Of a stretch of 64,000 nt of DNA, positions 28,601-36,854 are shown in pieces. The notes under the pieces are model-generated. The model saw only the letters and a program-made list of their open reading frames with translations. It searched no databases and was not told the origin of the DNA. The DNA is taken from positions 62,001 through 126,000 of the forward strand of contig CALFVT010000007.1 in the NCBI GenBank assembly GCA_937928165.1, read 5' to 3'. The translations under genes were made by a program, and so were the position numbers. Origin of the DNA: an uncultured Caulobacterales bacterium. Lineage in GTDB: Bacteria > Pseudomonadota > Alphaproteobacteria > Caulobacterales > Maricaulaceae. How positions within the stretch are numbered: position 1 is the first letter of the stretch; every line of letters begins with the position of its first letter.

Positions 28601-28908
28601 CGCTTCTTAATGATGAAGTGATTGCCCTACAAAGAGCATTAGGCGGTAGTCCGTCGAGTAATGAGCTTTGGGTGAAGACGGAATCGACTATTCGCTCGCG
28701 GCTTCAAACGGTCTTACTTGGGCTAGGCTCCTCGACTTATGGGCCAACCCAAACCCACCGGCAACAATTTGGCTATGCGCAGGCGGAGCTGGATGATATT
28801 CGCGCAAGGATTATTGCACTCACCGATGAAGCTGTCCCTGCCTATGAAACAGCATTGGCGGAGGCAGGCGCACCTTGGGTGCCGGGAAGTGATATTCCCC
28901 GCGATTAA
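25618..28908 (+). CDS. Large Asp-box (VPS10/sortilin-like) propeller lipoprotein
   Basis: A 1096-residue exported protein. The signal peptide ends in a lipobox-like FVGC with Cys18, followed by an acidic stretch. About ten Asp-box repeats (for example KSNDGGTTW, KTIDGGETW, KSEDGGETW, RSDDRGDSW) spread over residues 60-720 predict one or two beta-propellers as in sortilin/VPS10 and sialidase folds. A C-terminal part of about 350 residues contains a beta-sandwich-like segment (HRVNWDLRYPSS, APGEYTVSLS) and a helical end. No catalytic glycosidase signature is visible. GGGAGGGA precedes the ATG. Specific role unknown; surface peptide or glycan binding is possible. Confidence 0.82.
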   Translation: MKKMIAIFAGICVLFVGCMSAAQSSEDDDEKDQGPVSSKTFAAFKLRNIGPAFMSGRIADIAIVQDDPATWYVGVGSGGVWKTENAGTTWTSLFEGQGAYSIGSIGLDPSDPNRVWVGTGENNGGRHIGFGDGVYKSNDGGTTWKNMGLKDSEHISKIIVHPEDPDVVWVASQGPLWSEGGERGVFKTIDGGETWTNTLKSGPFTGATDLIADPRDPNRLYAAMWQHHRTVAAYLGGGPESGLWKSEDGGETWEELKSGLPKGNMGKIGLAISPMRPDVVYAAIETDRRTGGVWKSTNRGASWAKQSDAVGQGTGPHYYQELYASPHVFDQIYMVSNTTQLSSDGGKTWSNLNNEYKHVDDHAIAFRPDDPDYILFGSDGGLYESYDHTKTWRFINNLPITQFYKVAVDDAEPFYNVYGGTQDNNSQGGPSRTDNMHGIRNSDWFITLFADGHQSATEPGNPDIMYAEWQQGNLARVDRITGEVIHIQPQPAPGDPIERWNWDSPIFVSQHQPTRLYFASQRVWRSDDRGDSWTPISGDLTKDEDRLKLPIAGKTWGWDAVWDLRAMSQYNTITSLGESPLNEDIIYVGTDDGLIQVTGDGGETWREIGVSRLPGVPDTAFVNDIRADLHNEDTVYVVLDNHKYGDYKPYILKSTNRGRSWSSIKGDLPDRHLTWRIVQDHVNPDLLFSATEFGLFFTLDGGEKWVKLTGDAPTISFRDVTIQRREDDLVAASFGRGFFIIDDISPLRELSAKSLDEEALLFPGRKALWYIEQHPLAFSEGGAQGHSFFRAPNPDFGANFTYYLSEDTSSLKDAREKAEKKANKDGDNVTFPGFDALDEERAEIAPTVWLTVRDSDGNVVRRIKGPAKKGFHRVNWDLRYPSSRSVSSNENPDNPPTGFLAAPGEYTVSLSRRIKGVTEELVAAKPFTVERLRDGALPNPPQAEVSAFWDEAAKMDRTVTAMGVTLGQVNDRLGLLKKASERALDNLTELDDGWALLNDEVIALQRALGGSPSSNELWVKTESTIRSRLQTVLLGLGSSTYGPTQTHRQQFGYAQAELDDIRARIIALTDEAVPAYETALAEAGAPWVPGSDIPRD

Positions 28909-28914
28909 ATCTGC

Positions 28915-28973
28915 TCAGTGATGATTGTCACTGACTGATAAAACTTATAGGCTATGCTGAAACGGCATAGCCT
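28915..28973 (+). other. Tandem hairpins in 3' region of the propeller gene
   Basis: TCAGTGA (28915-28921) pairs with TCACTGA (28928-28934), and AGGCTATGC (28949-28957) pairs with GCATAGCCT (28965-28973). Both are perfect, 7 and 9 bp. Neither is followed by a T run, so they are not simple intrinsic terminators; mRNA 3'-end protection is possible. Confidence 0.45.
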
Positions 28974-29011
28974 GTCTCTATGCAGATTTAATCATGAAAG
29001 TGAGGGGCATT

Positions 29012-29476
29012 ATGGCCGGTAAATGGTTTGATGAATTCAAAGTGGGGCAGGTGTTTAAACACGCCATTCGCCGAACTATTACAGAAACGGATAATGTCCT
29101 GTTTACAACCATGACCCATAACCCCGCGCAGCTTCACTTGGATGAGGAATATTGCAAAAATGAAACCGAATACGGGCAGCGCCTTGTAAATAGCTGTTTT
29201 ACGATTTCGCTTATGGTCGGGATTGCGGTTCACGATACGACACTTGGTACGGCTGTAGCTAATCTGGGCTGGGATAATGTAAAATTCCCAAAACCGCTTT
29301 TCCACGGAGATACAGTACGGATTGAAACGGAAATCAAGGCTCTGCGGGAGTCGAAGTCACGCCCGCACCAAGGCATTGTCACCTTTGAGCACCGAGCTTA
29401 TAATCAAGATGAAGAGCTTGTTGCCATATGTGAGCGCACGGGACTCCAGTGGAAGTCACCACAAGCACGCCTTTAG
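29012..29476 (+). CDS. MaoC family dehydratase (hot-dog fold)
   Basis: A 154-residue protein resembling the MaoC/(R)-specific enoyl-CoA hydratase and mesaconyl-CoA-hydratase-like group. The start ATG 29012 (MAGKWFDEFKVGQVFKHAIRR) has GAGGGG 4-5 nt upstream; ATG 28994 would add six residues. The hydratase segment is TMTHNPAQLHLDEEYCKNET, where the Asn/His-type catalytic dyad of the family falls, followed by the PLFHGDTVRIETEI strand. The substrate is not evident. Neighbours give no pathway. Confidence 0.85.
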   Translation: MAGKWFDEFKVGQVFKHAIRRTITETDNVLFTTMTHNPAQLHLDEEYCKNETEYGQRLVNSCFTISLMVGIAVHDTTLGTAVANLGWDNVKFPKPLFHGDTVRIETEIKALRESKSRPHQGIVTFEHRAYNQDEELVAICERTGLQWKSPQARL

Positions 29477-29507
29477 ATCTTTGATTTAAACTCTCGTGTT
29501 AAAGGCT

Positions 29508-30077
29508 TTAAGGGTTTTTACTCGCCTTAGGCTTAGTGTGCGCAGGGTTAAATCTGCGGTAAAGCCATTGCCCGAATATAAATAGGACAATAATAACTAG
29601 GACGATTGCGGGGAGCATCATCTTAAGCTTGTCGTTAAATATCTCTCCAAGGAGATGACAAACTGCGAAAATAGCGGTGCAATATAAAAAGGCGCTGACA
29701 ATAATGGCCACAGCAAAAACGGGATAGGGGACTTTGAAGAAGCCGCAGGCAATATAAGCGGGCACCCGCGCAAGGGGCATGAAGCGCACGCCAATCAATG
29801 AGATAAAAGCATGATCTGTGATCTTATCTTTAAAGGCGAGGACTTTGTCTTTTTCGGCAAATTTGCGCGCGCGGGGATGGCGCAGGGCCGCCCAGCCGAG
29901 CCAATATTTCCACAAATCACTTAAAGATAAGCCCGCCCATATTATGAAAAAAACTTTGATCCATTCCGCCGGCACTGTGGCGGAATAGCTTGCCGCAGCA
30001 AATACGGCTGTGTCTTCTTGGACAAAGGGGCCAAAAAATAGGCCCAGATATATCAACCATAAAGGAGTATCAGCCAT
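29508..30077 (-). CDS. DedA family (VTT domain) membrane protein
   Basis: A 189-residue integral membrane protein with a DedA/SNARE-associated VTT domain. Visible marks are GPFVQEDTAVFAAAS, with the re-entrant acidic residues near the N-terminus, the RKFAEKDKVLAF helix, and GVRFMPLARVPAYIACGF (the family's R-F-x-P-x-x-R). DedA proteins take part in membrane lipid and undecaprenyl-phosphate flipping and proton-motive-force homeostasis. GGAG lies near its start. Convergent with the MaoC gene. Confidence 0.85.
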   Translation of the reverse strand: MADTPLWLIYLGLFFGPFVQEDTAVFAAASYSATVPAEWIKVFFIIWAGLSLSDLWKYWLGWAALRHPRARKFAEKDKVLAFKDKITDHAFISLIGVRFMPLARVPAYIACGFFKVPYPVFAVAIIVSAFLYCTAIFAVCHLLGEIFNDKLKMMLPAIVLVIIVLFIFGQWLYRRFNPAHTKPKASKNP

Positions 30078-30260
30078 GATTTAAGGCCTGCCATATAGGT
30101 TTTATGTTCAAACTGTCAGTCATATACAGAGAATCCGTTTTTCATTATTCATGCCTATGGCTGGCAAGTTTTCGGCCCTTTATCAAGCTTTTGCCGATAA
30201 AAGCGCAGGAATTATATAAAAAACCAATCAAATTACGTTGAAAAAGATGGCAGAGACCCG

Positions 30261-30312
30261 TTGCGTCTTGCGAATACTCATGACATAAGCGCGTCGAATT
30301 TTCGCAGCGCGC
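30261..30312 (+). promoter_or_regulatory. Possible tig promoter and leader hairpin
   Basis: TTGCGT (30261-30266) and CATAAG (30284-30289) are spaced 17 nt, a weak sigma70-type match. They are followed directly by a hairpin, GCGCG (30289-30293) with CGCGC (30308-30312), enclosing CGAA/TTCG. The rest of the 30078-30372 intergenic region shows nothing I can assign. Confidence 0.3.
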
Positions 30313-30372
30313 TAGACTACACCCCGCACCATCGGGCCCTAGTCACGTTGAAACTATATAATGGATATGACC

Positions 30373-31713
30373 ATGCAAGTTAAAGAACTCAATCAGGATG
30401 GCCTCAGCCGGACATATTCTGTTACAATTCCGAAAGAGGATTTGGCAGAAAAACTAGAAGCTAAAATCAAAGAAATGCAGCCGCAAGTTAGCCTTAAAGG
30501 TTTCCGTCCCGGTAAAGTGCCTGTTGCGCATATCAAAAAAATGTTTGGCGCGTCGATCATGAGCGACGTGATTCAAGACACGGTCAATGAGAGCAGCCAA
30601 AAAGCGATTAATGATAACGCCATTCGCCCCGCTGGCCAGCCGAAGATTGACCTGCGGGCCAATGGCGCGGAAGTCACTAAAGGTGAAGCGGACCTTGAAT
30701 ATCAGCTCACCGTTGAAGTCATCCCTGAATTTGAGCCTGTTGATCCTACAAGTCTTAAATTCACGCGGCTAACTTGTGCGGTTGAAGACAAAGACGTTGA
30801 GGAGCGCCTGACAAAATTATCAGACGGTCAAAAAACATATAAGAAAAAAGCGAAAACCGCGAAGGCGAAAAAAGACGATGCGGTCTTGATTAACTTCACA
30901 GGCCGTGTTGATGGTGAAGCCTTTGACGGCGGCGCGATGGAAGGCCATCAGCTTGTCCTCGGCTCTGGCACATTTATTCCAGGGTTTGAAGATCAACTTA
31001 TTGGTACAAAAGCTGGTGATAAACTTGATGTGACGGTAACATTCCCAGAAGATTACGCCGCCAAAGACCTTGCAGGTAAAGAAGCGGTATTTGAGACGGA
31101 AGTAACAGAAGTTCAAGGGGCGAAAGACGCCGAGCTTGATGATGATTTCGCTAAGAAATTTGGCATGGATGATCTTGAAGCTCTGAAAGCGGCTGTAAAA
31201 GAACAGGCCGAAACAGAATTTGAGGCGCAGTCTAAAATGAAACTAAAGCGCGCTATTCTCGATGAGCTGGATAAGAAACATGAGTTTGAGTTGCCAAAAG
31301 GCATGGTCGAGGCTGAGTTTACGAATATTTGGCAGCAGGTTGAGGCTGAAAAAGAGGCAGGTCAGCTTGATGAAGAAGATGCAGCAAAATCCGAAGACGA
31401 GCTGAAAGCGGATTACCGTAAAATCGCTAAGCGCCGCGTGCGCCTAGGGCTAGTTCTAGCGGATATGGGCCAAAAAGCCGATATCACCATTTCAAATGAA
31501 GAGCTGCAAGGGGCGATGATTGCCGAAGCCCGCCGCTATCCCGGTCAAGAACAGCAAGTTATTGAGTTCTACCAAAAGAACCCGCAAATGCTCGCTCAAC
31601 TCCGCGCGCCAATCTATGAAGAAAAGGTCGTTGAGCTCATTACGGAAAAGGCTGAGATTAAAGATAAAAAAGTCAAACAGGAAAAACTGTTTGAAGAAGA
31701 TGACATGATCTAA
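30373..31713 (+). CDS. tig: Trigger factor
   Basis: Ribosome-bound chaperone and prolyl isomerase that meets nascent chains at the exit tunnel. About 446 residues. The N-terminal ribosome-binding signature is LKGFRPGKVPVAHIKKMFG (about 36-54), the FKBP-type PPIase domain follows (GRVDGEAFDGGAMEGHQLVLGSG, about 178-200) and the C-terminal helical arms end in an acidic tail. ATGs at 30361, 30367 and 30373 are all in frame; 30373 (MQVKEL) fits homologues best. clpP, clpX and lon follow, the usual tig-clpP-clpX-lon order. Confidence 0.96.
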   Translation: MQVKELNQDGLSRTYSVTIPKEDLAEKLEAKIKEMQPQVSLKGFRPGKVPVAHIKKMFGASIMSDVIQDTVNESSQKAINDNAIRPAGQPKIDLRANGAEVTKGEADLEYQLTVEVIPEFEPVDPTSLKFTRLTCAVEDKDVEERLTKLSDGQKTYKKKAKTAKAKKDDAVLINFTGRVDGEAFDGGAMEGHQLVLGSGTFIPGFEDQLIGTKAGDKLDVTVTFPEDYAAKDLAGKEAVFETEVTEVQGAKDAELDDDFAKKFGMDDLEALKAAVKEQAETEFEAQSKMKLKRAILDELDKKHEFELPKGMVEAEFTNIWQQVEAEKEAGQLDEEDAAKSEDELKADYRKIAKRRVRLGLVLADMGQKADITISNEELQGAMIAEARRYPGQEQQVIEFYQKNPQMLAQLRAPIYEEKVVELITEKAEIKDKKVKQEKLFEEDDMI

Positions 31714-31744
31714 CGCCTTTTTTGGCAAGATTAACGAGATTAAG

Positions 31745-31766
31745 CCCGGCTTTTGCCGGGTTTTTT
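31745..31766 (+). terminator. Intrinsic terminator after tig
   Basis: CCCGGC-TTTT-GCCGGG followed by TTTTTT, 31 nt past the tig stop. The stop of the convergent gene at 31765 overlaps the end of its T tract. Confidence 0.92.
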
Positions 31767-32070
31767 ATTGAGCTCTAAAGAGTTTAAAGGGAAAGTATTT
31801 GGCTATTAGCCGTATAAGCCCCGTGCCCATTACGGCGTTAAACAGGCTGAATAAGCTTCCATACAAGATATACCATGTGAAGTGAGGAATATAGTCAAAA
31901 ATCGTTATCGATTCTGGGGTTTTTCTGGGGCCGTTAATAAAACAATCTACGGGCGTTATAGCCGTTATTATTAACGACAAGATAAGGATAATTGAAAGTG
32001 ACCCGATGAAAATGACTTTGAATAAGCTTGTAAATGTGATTTGGCTTAATAAGAGCTTAGATGGGGGCAC
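31765..32070 (-). CDS. Hypothetical two-helix membrane protein
   Basis: A 101-residue protein with two predicted transmembrane segments (about 17-40 and 68-90) joined by a loop with a single cysteine (TPVDCFINGPRKTPES). The start would be GTG at 32070 with AAGGAA upstream. No family recognised. It interrupts the tig-clpP neighbourhood on the opposite strand and looks like a strain-variable insert; expression is uncertain. Confidence 0.5.
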   Translation of the reverse strand: MPPSKLLLSQITFTSLFKVIFIGSLSIILILSLIITAITPVDCFINGPRKTPESITIFDYIPHFTWYILYGSLFSLFNAVMGTGLIRLIAKYFPFKLFRAQ

Positions 32071-32191
32071 GTGAATATTCCTTTTACCTTTTTGCTCTTT
32101 TCATACAAAAATTTAAAATTCCTTGATCCTTTTAAATCTTTTTGCACCCTTGGGCTCTAAAGCTCTTGCAACTTGGCTGCGAATATCAATA

Positions 32192-32218
32192 TTGGAATAA
32201 TAATTGTATAGCTATAAT
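32192..32218 (+). promoter_or_regulatory. Probable clpP promoter
   Basis: A perfect TATAAT at 32213-32218 is preceded by TTGGAA at 32192-32197 (15-nt spacing; ATTGGA one base earlier gives 16). The predicted transcript would start near 32225, about 35 nt before the clpP ATG. Confidence 0.5.
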
Positions 32219-32260
32219 GGGATTTAAGATTATGTCCCGAATAAAGAATAGGATAATCCC

Positions 32261-32887
32261 ATGAGAGACCCACAAGACGTTATTCAAAACTACCTGATCC
32301 CGACCGTTGTTGAGCAATCAAGCCGCGGGGAACGGGCGTTTGATATTTATTCTCGGCTTTTACGGGACCGTATCATCTTCTTGTCAGGGCCAGTTGAAGA
32401 CGGCATGGCGGCCTCGATTACGGCGCAGCTTTTGTTCCTCGAAAGTGAAAACCCAAAAAAAGAAATTTCTATGTATATTAACTCGCCGGGCGGGGTGGTT
32501 ACATCGGGCATGGCGATTTATGATACCATGCAATATATTAAATGCCCGGTATCGACGGTTTGTATGGGCCAGGCGGCTTCTATGGGCTCTCTTTTGCTCT
32601 GCGCCGGGGAAGCCGGCCAGCGCGTGGCGCTTCCAAATGCGCGTATTATGGTTCACCAGCCCTCCGGCGGCTTTCGCGGGCAGGCCTCTGATATTGAACG
32701 CCACGCCAAAGACATCATCGCCATGAAAAAGCGCCTTAATGAAATTTATGTCAAACATACAGGCCAAAAATACGCGACCATTGAAAAGACATTAGACCGC
32801 GACTTTTTCATGACTGCGGATGAGGCGAAAAAGTTCGGTCTTGTTGACCATGTTTACTCTGCACGAGGTGACGAAGCCTCGGCGTAA
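32261..32887 (+). CDS. clpP: ATP-dependent Clp protease proteolytic subunit
   Basis: The serine peptidase that forms tetradecameric barrels capped by ClpX/ClpA. 208 residues. The catalytic triad is Ser107 (in [11 protein letters not shown]), His132 (in MVHQPSGG) and Asp181 (in LDRDFFM). The N-terminal [24 protein letters not shown] and the INSPGG substrate strand are typical. clpX follows after 130 nt containing a long hairpin. In Caulobacter-type bacteria ClpXP drives cell-cycle proteolysis (family knowledge). Confidence 0.98.
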   Translation: MRDPQDVIQNYLIPTVVEQSSRGERAFDIYSRLLRDRIIFLSGPVEDGMAASITAQLLFLESENPKKEISMYINSPGGVVTSGMAIYDTMQYIKCPVSTVCMGQAASMGSLLLCAGEAGQRVALPNARIMVHQPSGGFRGQASDIERHAKDIIAMKKRLNEIYVKHTGQKYATIEKTLDRDFFMTADEAKKFGLVDHVYSARGDEASA

Positions 32888-32899
32888 ATAAAATAAACA

Positions 32900-32929
32900 C
32901 TGAAAAGTGATGGAATCTTCACTTTTCAG
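32900..32929 (+). other. Perfect 11-bp hairpin between clpP and clpX
   Basis: CTGAAAAGTGA (32900-32910) pairs perfectly with TCACTTTTCAG (32919-32929) around an 8-nt loop, extended by ACA/TGT with one bulge. There is no T tract after it. It could stabilise the clpP mRNA end, act as a processing or Rho-linked site, or tune clpX expression. Confidence 0.6.
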
Positions 32930-33017
32930 ATGTCTAGTAAGTTATATGTAATAAAATTGTTGTATTGTTATAAAAACACTGTTTCGATAAGCGGACAATA
33001 AAAAGCAAAGTAAGATT

Positions 33018-34295
33018 ATGTCAAAAAATAGCGGTAGCGGTAACAACAGCGAGTCAAAGAACACGCTTTATTGTTCTTTTTGCGGGAAATCCCAGCATGA
33101 AGTCCGTAAACTTATCGCCGGCCCGACAGTTTTCATCTGTGATGAATGTGTTGAGCTTTGTATGGATATTATCCGCGAAGAGGGCAAAGGCTCTTTGGTG
33201 AAATCCCAAGAAGGGGTTGCCACACCACAGGAAATCTGTGATATTTTGGATGATTATGTTATCGGACAAGCCCATGCCAAGCGGGTTTTATCGGTCGCTG
33301 TGCATAATCATTATAAGCGGCTTAATCACTCTGCGGCTAATCCGGACATTGAACTTGCGAAATCGAACATCTTGCTTATTGGCCCAACGGGCTGTGGTAA
33401 GACACTTTTAGCGCAGACATTGGCCCGCATTTTGGACGTGCCGTTCACAATGTCGGATGCGACCACATTAACCGAAGCGGGTTATGTCGGTGAAGATGTT
33501 GAAAATATCATCCTGAAATTGCTTCAATCGGCAGATTATAATGTCGAGCGTGCCCAGCGCGGCATTGTCTATATTGACGAGGTTGATAAAATTAGCCGCA
33601 AATCTGATAACCCATCAATTACCCGCGATGTGTCGGGTGAGGGCGTGCAGCAAGCCTTGCTTAAAATCATGGAAGGCACAGTCGCTTCTGTGCCGCCGCA
33701 GGGCGGACGTAAACATCCACAGCAAGAGTTTTTGCAAGTTGACACAACAAATATTCTTTTCGTAGTCGGCGGGGCTTTTGCTGGACTCCACAAAGTGATT
33801 TCAAACCGCGGCGAAGGGTCATCCATTGGCTTTGGTGCGCAAATTAAAAATATCGATGCGCGCCGCGTTGGGGATATTTTGCGCGAAGTTGAGCCGGATG
33901 ATTTGCTTAAGTTCGGCCTGATTCCTGAATTTGTTGGCCGCCTTCCGGTCATTGCAACTCTTGAAGACCTAGACGAAGAAGCCCTGATTGAAATCCTGAC
34001 AGAGCCTAAAAATGCGCTTGTGAAGCAATATCAAACGCTTTTCGATATGGAAAAAGTTAAGCTTACTTTTAGTGATGACGCGCTTTCTGCTATTGCCAAA
34101 CGTGCGATTGCCCGTAAGACAGGCGCGCGGGGGCTGCGCTCCATTATGGAAGGTATTTTGCTTAATACCATGTATGATCTTCCAAGTTTTGACGGCGTCC
34201 AAGAGGTTGTTATTAACGGCGAAGTCGTATCGGGCGATGCCAAACCTCTTTTGATTTATGCGGAACGTGAAGCGGCGGCTGATAAAGCATCTTAA
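33018..34295 (+). CDS. clpX: ATP-dependent Clp protease ATPase subunit
   Basis: AAA+ unfoldase of 425 residues that feeds substrates to ClpP. An N-terminal zinc-binding domain has four cysteines ([10 protein letters not shown] and CDECVELC). Walker A is GPTGCGKT near residue 120, Walker [11 protein letters not shown] near 185. The IGFGA loop that docks on ClpP is at about residue 275, and GYVGEDVE and the arginine-sensor segment [10 protein letters not shown] are present. Own promoter not clear. lon follows after 124 nt. Confidence 0.98.
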   Translation: MSKNSGSGNNSESKNTLYCSFCGKSQHEVRKLIAGPTVFICDECVELCMDIIREEGKGSLVKSQEGVATPQEICDILDDYVIGQAHAKRVLSVAVHNHYKRLNHSAANPDIELAKSNILLIGPTGCGKTLLAQTLARILDVPFTMSDATTLTEAGYVGEDVENIILKLLQSADYNVERAQRGIVYIDEVDKISRKSDNPSITRDVSGEGVQQALLKIMEGTVASVPPQGGRKHPQQEFLQVDTTNILFVVGGAFAGLHKVISNRGEGSSIGFGAQIKNIDARRVGDILREVEPDDLLKFGLIPEFVGRLPVIATLEDLDEEALIEILTEPKNALVKQYQTLFDMEKVKLTFSDDALSAIAKRAIARKTGARGLRSIMEGILLNTMYDLPSFDGVQEVVINGEVVSGDAKPLLIYAEREAAADKAS

Positions 34296-34335
34296 ACTAT
34301 TCGCGGCCCGTATTTATCACTGTAATTCGTTATGG

Positions 34336-34389
34336 TTTTTTATATTCAGGCCTTGATTAGGCCTAAAGAATAACCACTTATGACGTCAT
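34336..34389 (+). promoter_or_regulatory. Dyad structures in lon leader
   Basis: AGGCCT-TGATT-AGGCCT (34348-34364) is a perfect hairpin that can be extended by TATTC/GAATA and GGTT/AACC around it. ATGACGTCAT (34380-34389) is a perfect 10-bp palindrome 30 nt before the lon start. These may serve as a clpX terminator-like structure and an operator for lon. A clean heat-shock promoter was not found. Confidence 0.4.
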
Positions 34390-34419
34390 AAATAAACGTG
34401 CATAAATGCCGGGATAAAT

Positions 34420-36816
34420 ATGAGTGACACGCAAACTTTACCGACTTTACCTCTAAGAGATATTATTGTCTTTCCGCATATGGTTGTGCCCTTATTCGTA
34501 GGCCGCAAGAAGTCTATTGCCGCCCTCGAAGACGTTATGCGCAATGAAAAGCGTATTTTCTTATTAAGTCAAAAAGATCCGAAAACCGATGACCCAAGCC
34601 TTGAAGACTTGCATGACACGGGCTGTATTGCCCGTATATTGCAGCTTTTGAAACTGCCGGACGGGACGGTTCGTGTGCTTGTTGAAGGCGAAAACCGCGC
34701 ATCCGTTAAGACGCTAAAGCTTGCGAAAGACTTCATGGAAGCCGAGATTGACCGGCTTGAAAATATTATTGAAGATGCCAAACAGGTTGATCTTTTGGCC
34801 AAGGCGCTTGACGCTAAATTTGCTGATTATGTTAAGCTCAATAAAAAACTAACCGAGGATGTGGCAAGCTCCGTCAAGCTTGATGACGGGGCCGGGAAAC
34901 TATCCGACGTCATTGCAGTTCACCTGACGGTTAAGCAATCTGATAAACAAGCGCTTTTGGCCGAAGCCAATGTCGAAAAACGCCTTGAAATGATCTTAGG
35001 TCATATTGAAGGCGAAACCAGCATATTGCAGGTTGAGAAAAAAATTCGCGGCCGAGTGAAGCGTCAAATGGAGAAGACCCAGCGGGAATATTACCTTAAT
35101 GAGCAAATGAAGGCGATTAACAAAGAACTTGGGCATGATGATAAGTCTGAAATTGACGAAATTAATGAACGTATTGCCGGGGTAAAGCTCTCCAAAGAGG
35201 CTGCGGCTAAAGTTAAGGCCGAAGTTAAAAAGCTTAAAGACATGAGTCCGATGTCCGCAGAGGCGAATGTCTCGCGCAATTATATTGACTGGATGTTATC
35301 CGTGCCGTGGGGCAAGAAAAAACGGGTTCAGACAGACTTGAATAAGGCACAGGAAATTCTCGATGCGGATCATTACGGTCTTGAGAAAGTCAAAGACCGT
35401 ATTGTTGAAAATCTTGCGGTACAAAAGCGTACAAAAAAGATAAAAGGCCCAATTTTATGTCTTGTTGGCCCTCCGGGCGTGGGTAAGACTTCTTTAGGTA
35501 AATCTGTTGCACGGGCGACGGGGCGAGAATTTGTGCGTGTGTCTTTGGGCGGCGTAAGAGATACGTCTGAAATTCGCGGTCATCGCCGGACTTATATCGG
35601 CTCTATGCCGGGGCGGATTATGCAATCTATGAAAAAAGCAAAATCGACCAATCCGCTATTTCTTCTCGATGAGATTGATAAAATGGGTATGGACCACAGA
35701 GGCGATCCATCTGCGGCCCTGCTTGAAGTGCTTGATCCGGAGCAAAATTCCACCTTTAATGATCACTATCTTGACGTTGATTATGACTTGTCGGACGTGT
35801 TGTTTATTACGACGGCTAATTCTTTGAATATGCCGCAGCCCTTGCTTGACCGCATGGAGATTATTCGAATTCCGGGCTATACAGAAGATGAGAAAATAGA
35901 GATTGCTCAACGCCATTTGCAGCCAGATATGATTAAAGATCACGGCCTTAAAGACGGTGAGTTCAAAGTCGATGAAGAGGCTTTGCGTGATATTATTCGC
36001 TATTACACCCGCGAAGCCGGGGTTCGTAACTTTAAGCGTGAGCTGGCGGGATTGGGCCGTAAAGCCGTGCGCAAAATTGTTTCAAATGAAGATGAAGCTA
36101 TCCATGTTACGTCTAAAAACCTGAATGATTTCCTTGGGGTGCAGAAATTCCGCTTTGGCGAAACGGATAAAACGGACCAAGTGGGCGTTGTTACCGGATT
36201 AGCCTGGACCTCTGTTGGAGGAGACCTGTTAACCATCGAAGCCGTGTCTATGATGGGTAAGGGCGGTATGAAGATTACGGGTAATCTTAAAGATGTCATG
36301 AAAGAATCGATTTCAGCGGCCAAATCCTATGTGCAGTCCCGCGCCCCAGACTTTGGTATTAGCCCAAAGCAATTCCAAAATACTGATATTCATGTGCATG
36401 TTCCCGAAGGCGCCACACCAAAAGATGGCCCCTCCGCTGGTATTGCCATGGTCTCGGCTATGGTCTCTGTGCTGACTGAAATCCCTGTCCGCAAAGATGT
36501 AGCGATGACAGGTGAGGTGACTTTGCGCGGACGTGTGCTGCCGATTGGTGGTCTCAAGGAGAAGCTCTTGGCGGCCCTTCGCGGCGGTGTAAAAACCGTG
36601 TTGATTCCTTTTGATAATGTCAAAGACCTTGAAGACATTCCGGACAATGTGAAATCGGCTCTTAAAATCATCCCTGTCGCAACCGTGGATGAGGTGCTTA
36701 AAGCCGCACTCACCTTGAAAATGAGTAAAATCGAGTGGACAAAACAAGATGATGCTGCACTTAGCGGAATTATTTTAGGAGAAAAGGTTGACGTAGGCCC
36801 GCGTCCGTCGCATTAA
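34420..36816 (+). CDS. lon: ATP-dependent Lon protease
   Basis: A 798-residue LonA protease. N-terminal LAN substrate-binding domain (TLPLRDIIVFPHMVVPLFVGR), AAA+ module with Walker A GPPGVGKTS near residue 350 and Walker B LFLLDEIDKMG, and a C-terminal Ser/Lys protease domain with the catalytic serine in PKDGPSAG (Ser672) and the lysine in PIGGLKEK about 43 residues on. It degrades misfolded proteins and, in related bacteria, DnaA and CcrM (family knowledge). Last gene of the tig-clp-lon block; tRNA-Val follows. Confidence 0.98.
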   Translation: MSDTQTLPTLPLRDIIVFPHMVVPLFVGRKKSIAALEDVMRNEKRIFLLSQKDPKTDDPSLEDLHDTGCIARILQLLKLPDGTVRVLVEGENRASVKTLKLAKDFMEAEIDRLENIIEDAKQVDLLAKALDAKFADYVKLNKKLTEDVASSVKLDDGAGKLSDVIAVHLTVKQSDKQALLAEANVEKRLEMILGHIEGETSILQVEKKIRGRVKRQMEKTQREYYLNEQMKAINKELGHDDKSEIDEINERIAGVKLSKEAAAKVKAEVKKLKDMSPMSAEANVSRNYIDWMLSVPWGKKKRVQTDLNKAQEILDADHYGLEKVKDRIVENLAVQKRTKKIKGPILCLVGPPGVGKTSLGKSVARATGREFVRVSLGGVRDTSEIRGHRRTYIGSMPGRIMQSMKKAKSTNPLFLLDEIDKMGMDHRGDPSAALLEVLDPEQNSTFNDHYLDVDYDLSDVLFITTANSLNMPQPLLDRMEIIRIPGYTEDEKIEIAQRHLQPDMIKDHGLKDGEFKVDEEALRDIIRYYTREAGVRNFKRELAGLGRKAVRKIVSNEDEAIHVTSKNLNDFLGVQKFRFGETDKTDQVGVVTGLAWTSVGGDLLTIEAVSMMGKGGMKITGNLKDVMKESISAAKSYVQSRAPDFGISPKQFQNTDIHVHVPEGATPKDGPSAGIAMVSAMVSVLTEIPVRKDVAMTGEVTLRGRVLPIGGLKEKLLAALRGGVKTVLIPFDNVKDLEDIPDNVKSALKIIPVATVDEVLKAALTLKMSKIEWTKQDDAALSGIILGEKVDVGPRPSH

Positions 36817-36854
36817 GCGCGCCGTAGCGTTACCACGTTACATATTCCCATTGG

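Noticed and set aside
34348-34389. Heat-shock promoter for lon
   Set aside because: A CTTG is present but the only plausible -10 (CTTAT) is about 21 nt away, too far for sigma32 spacing.
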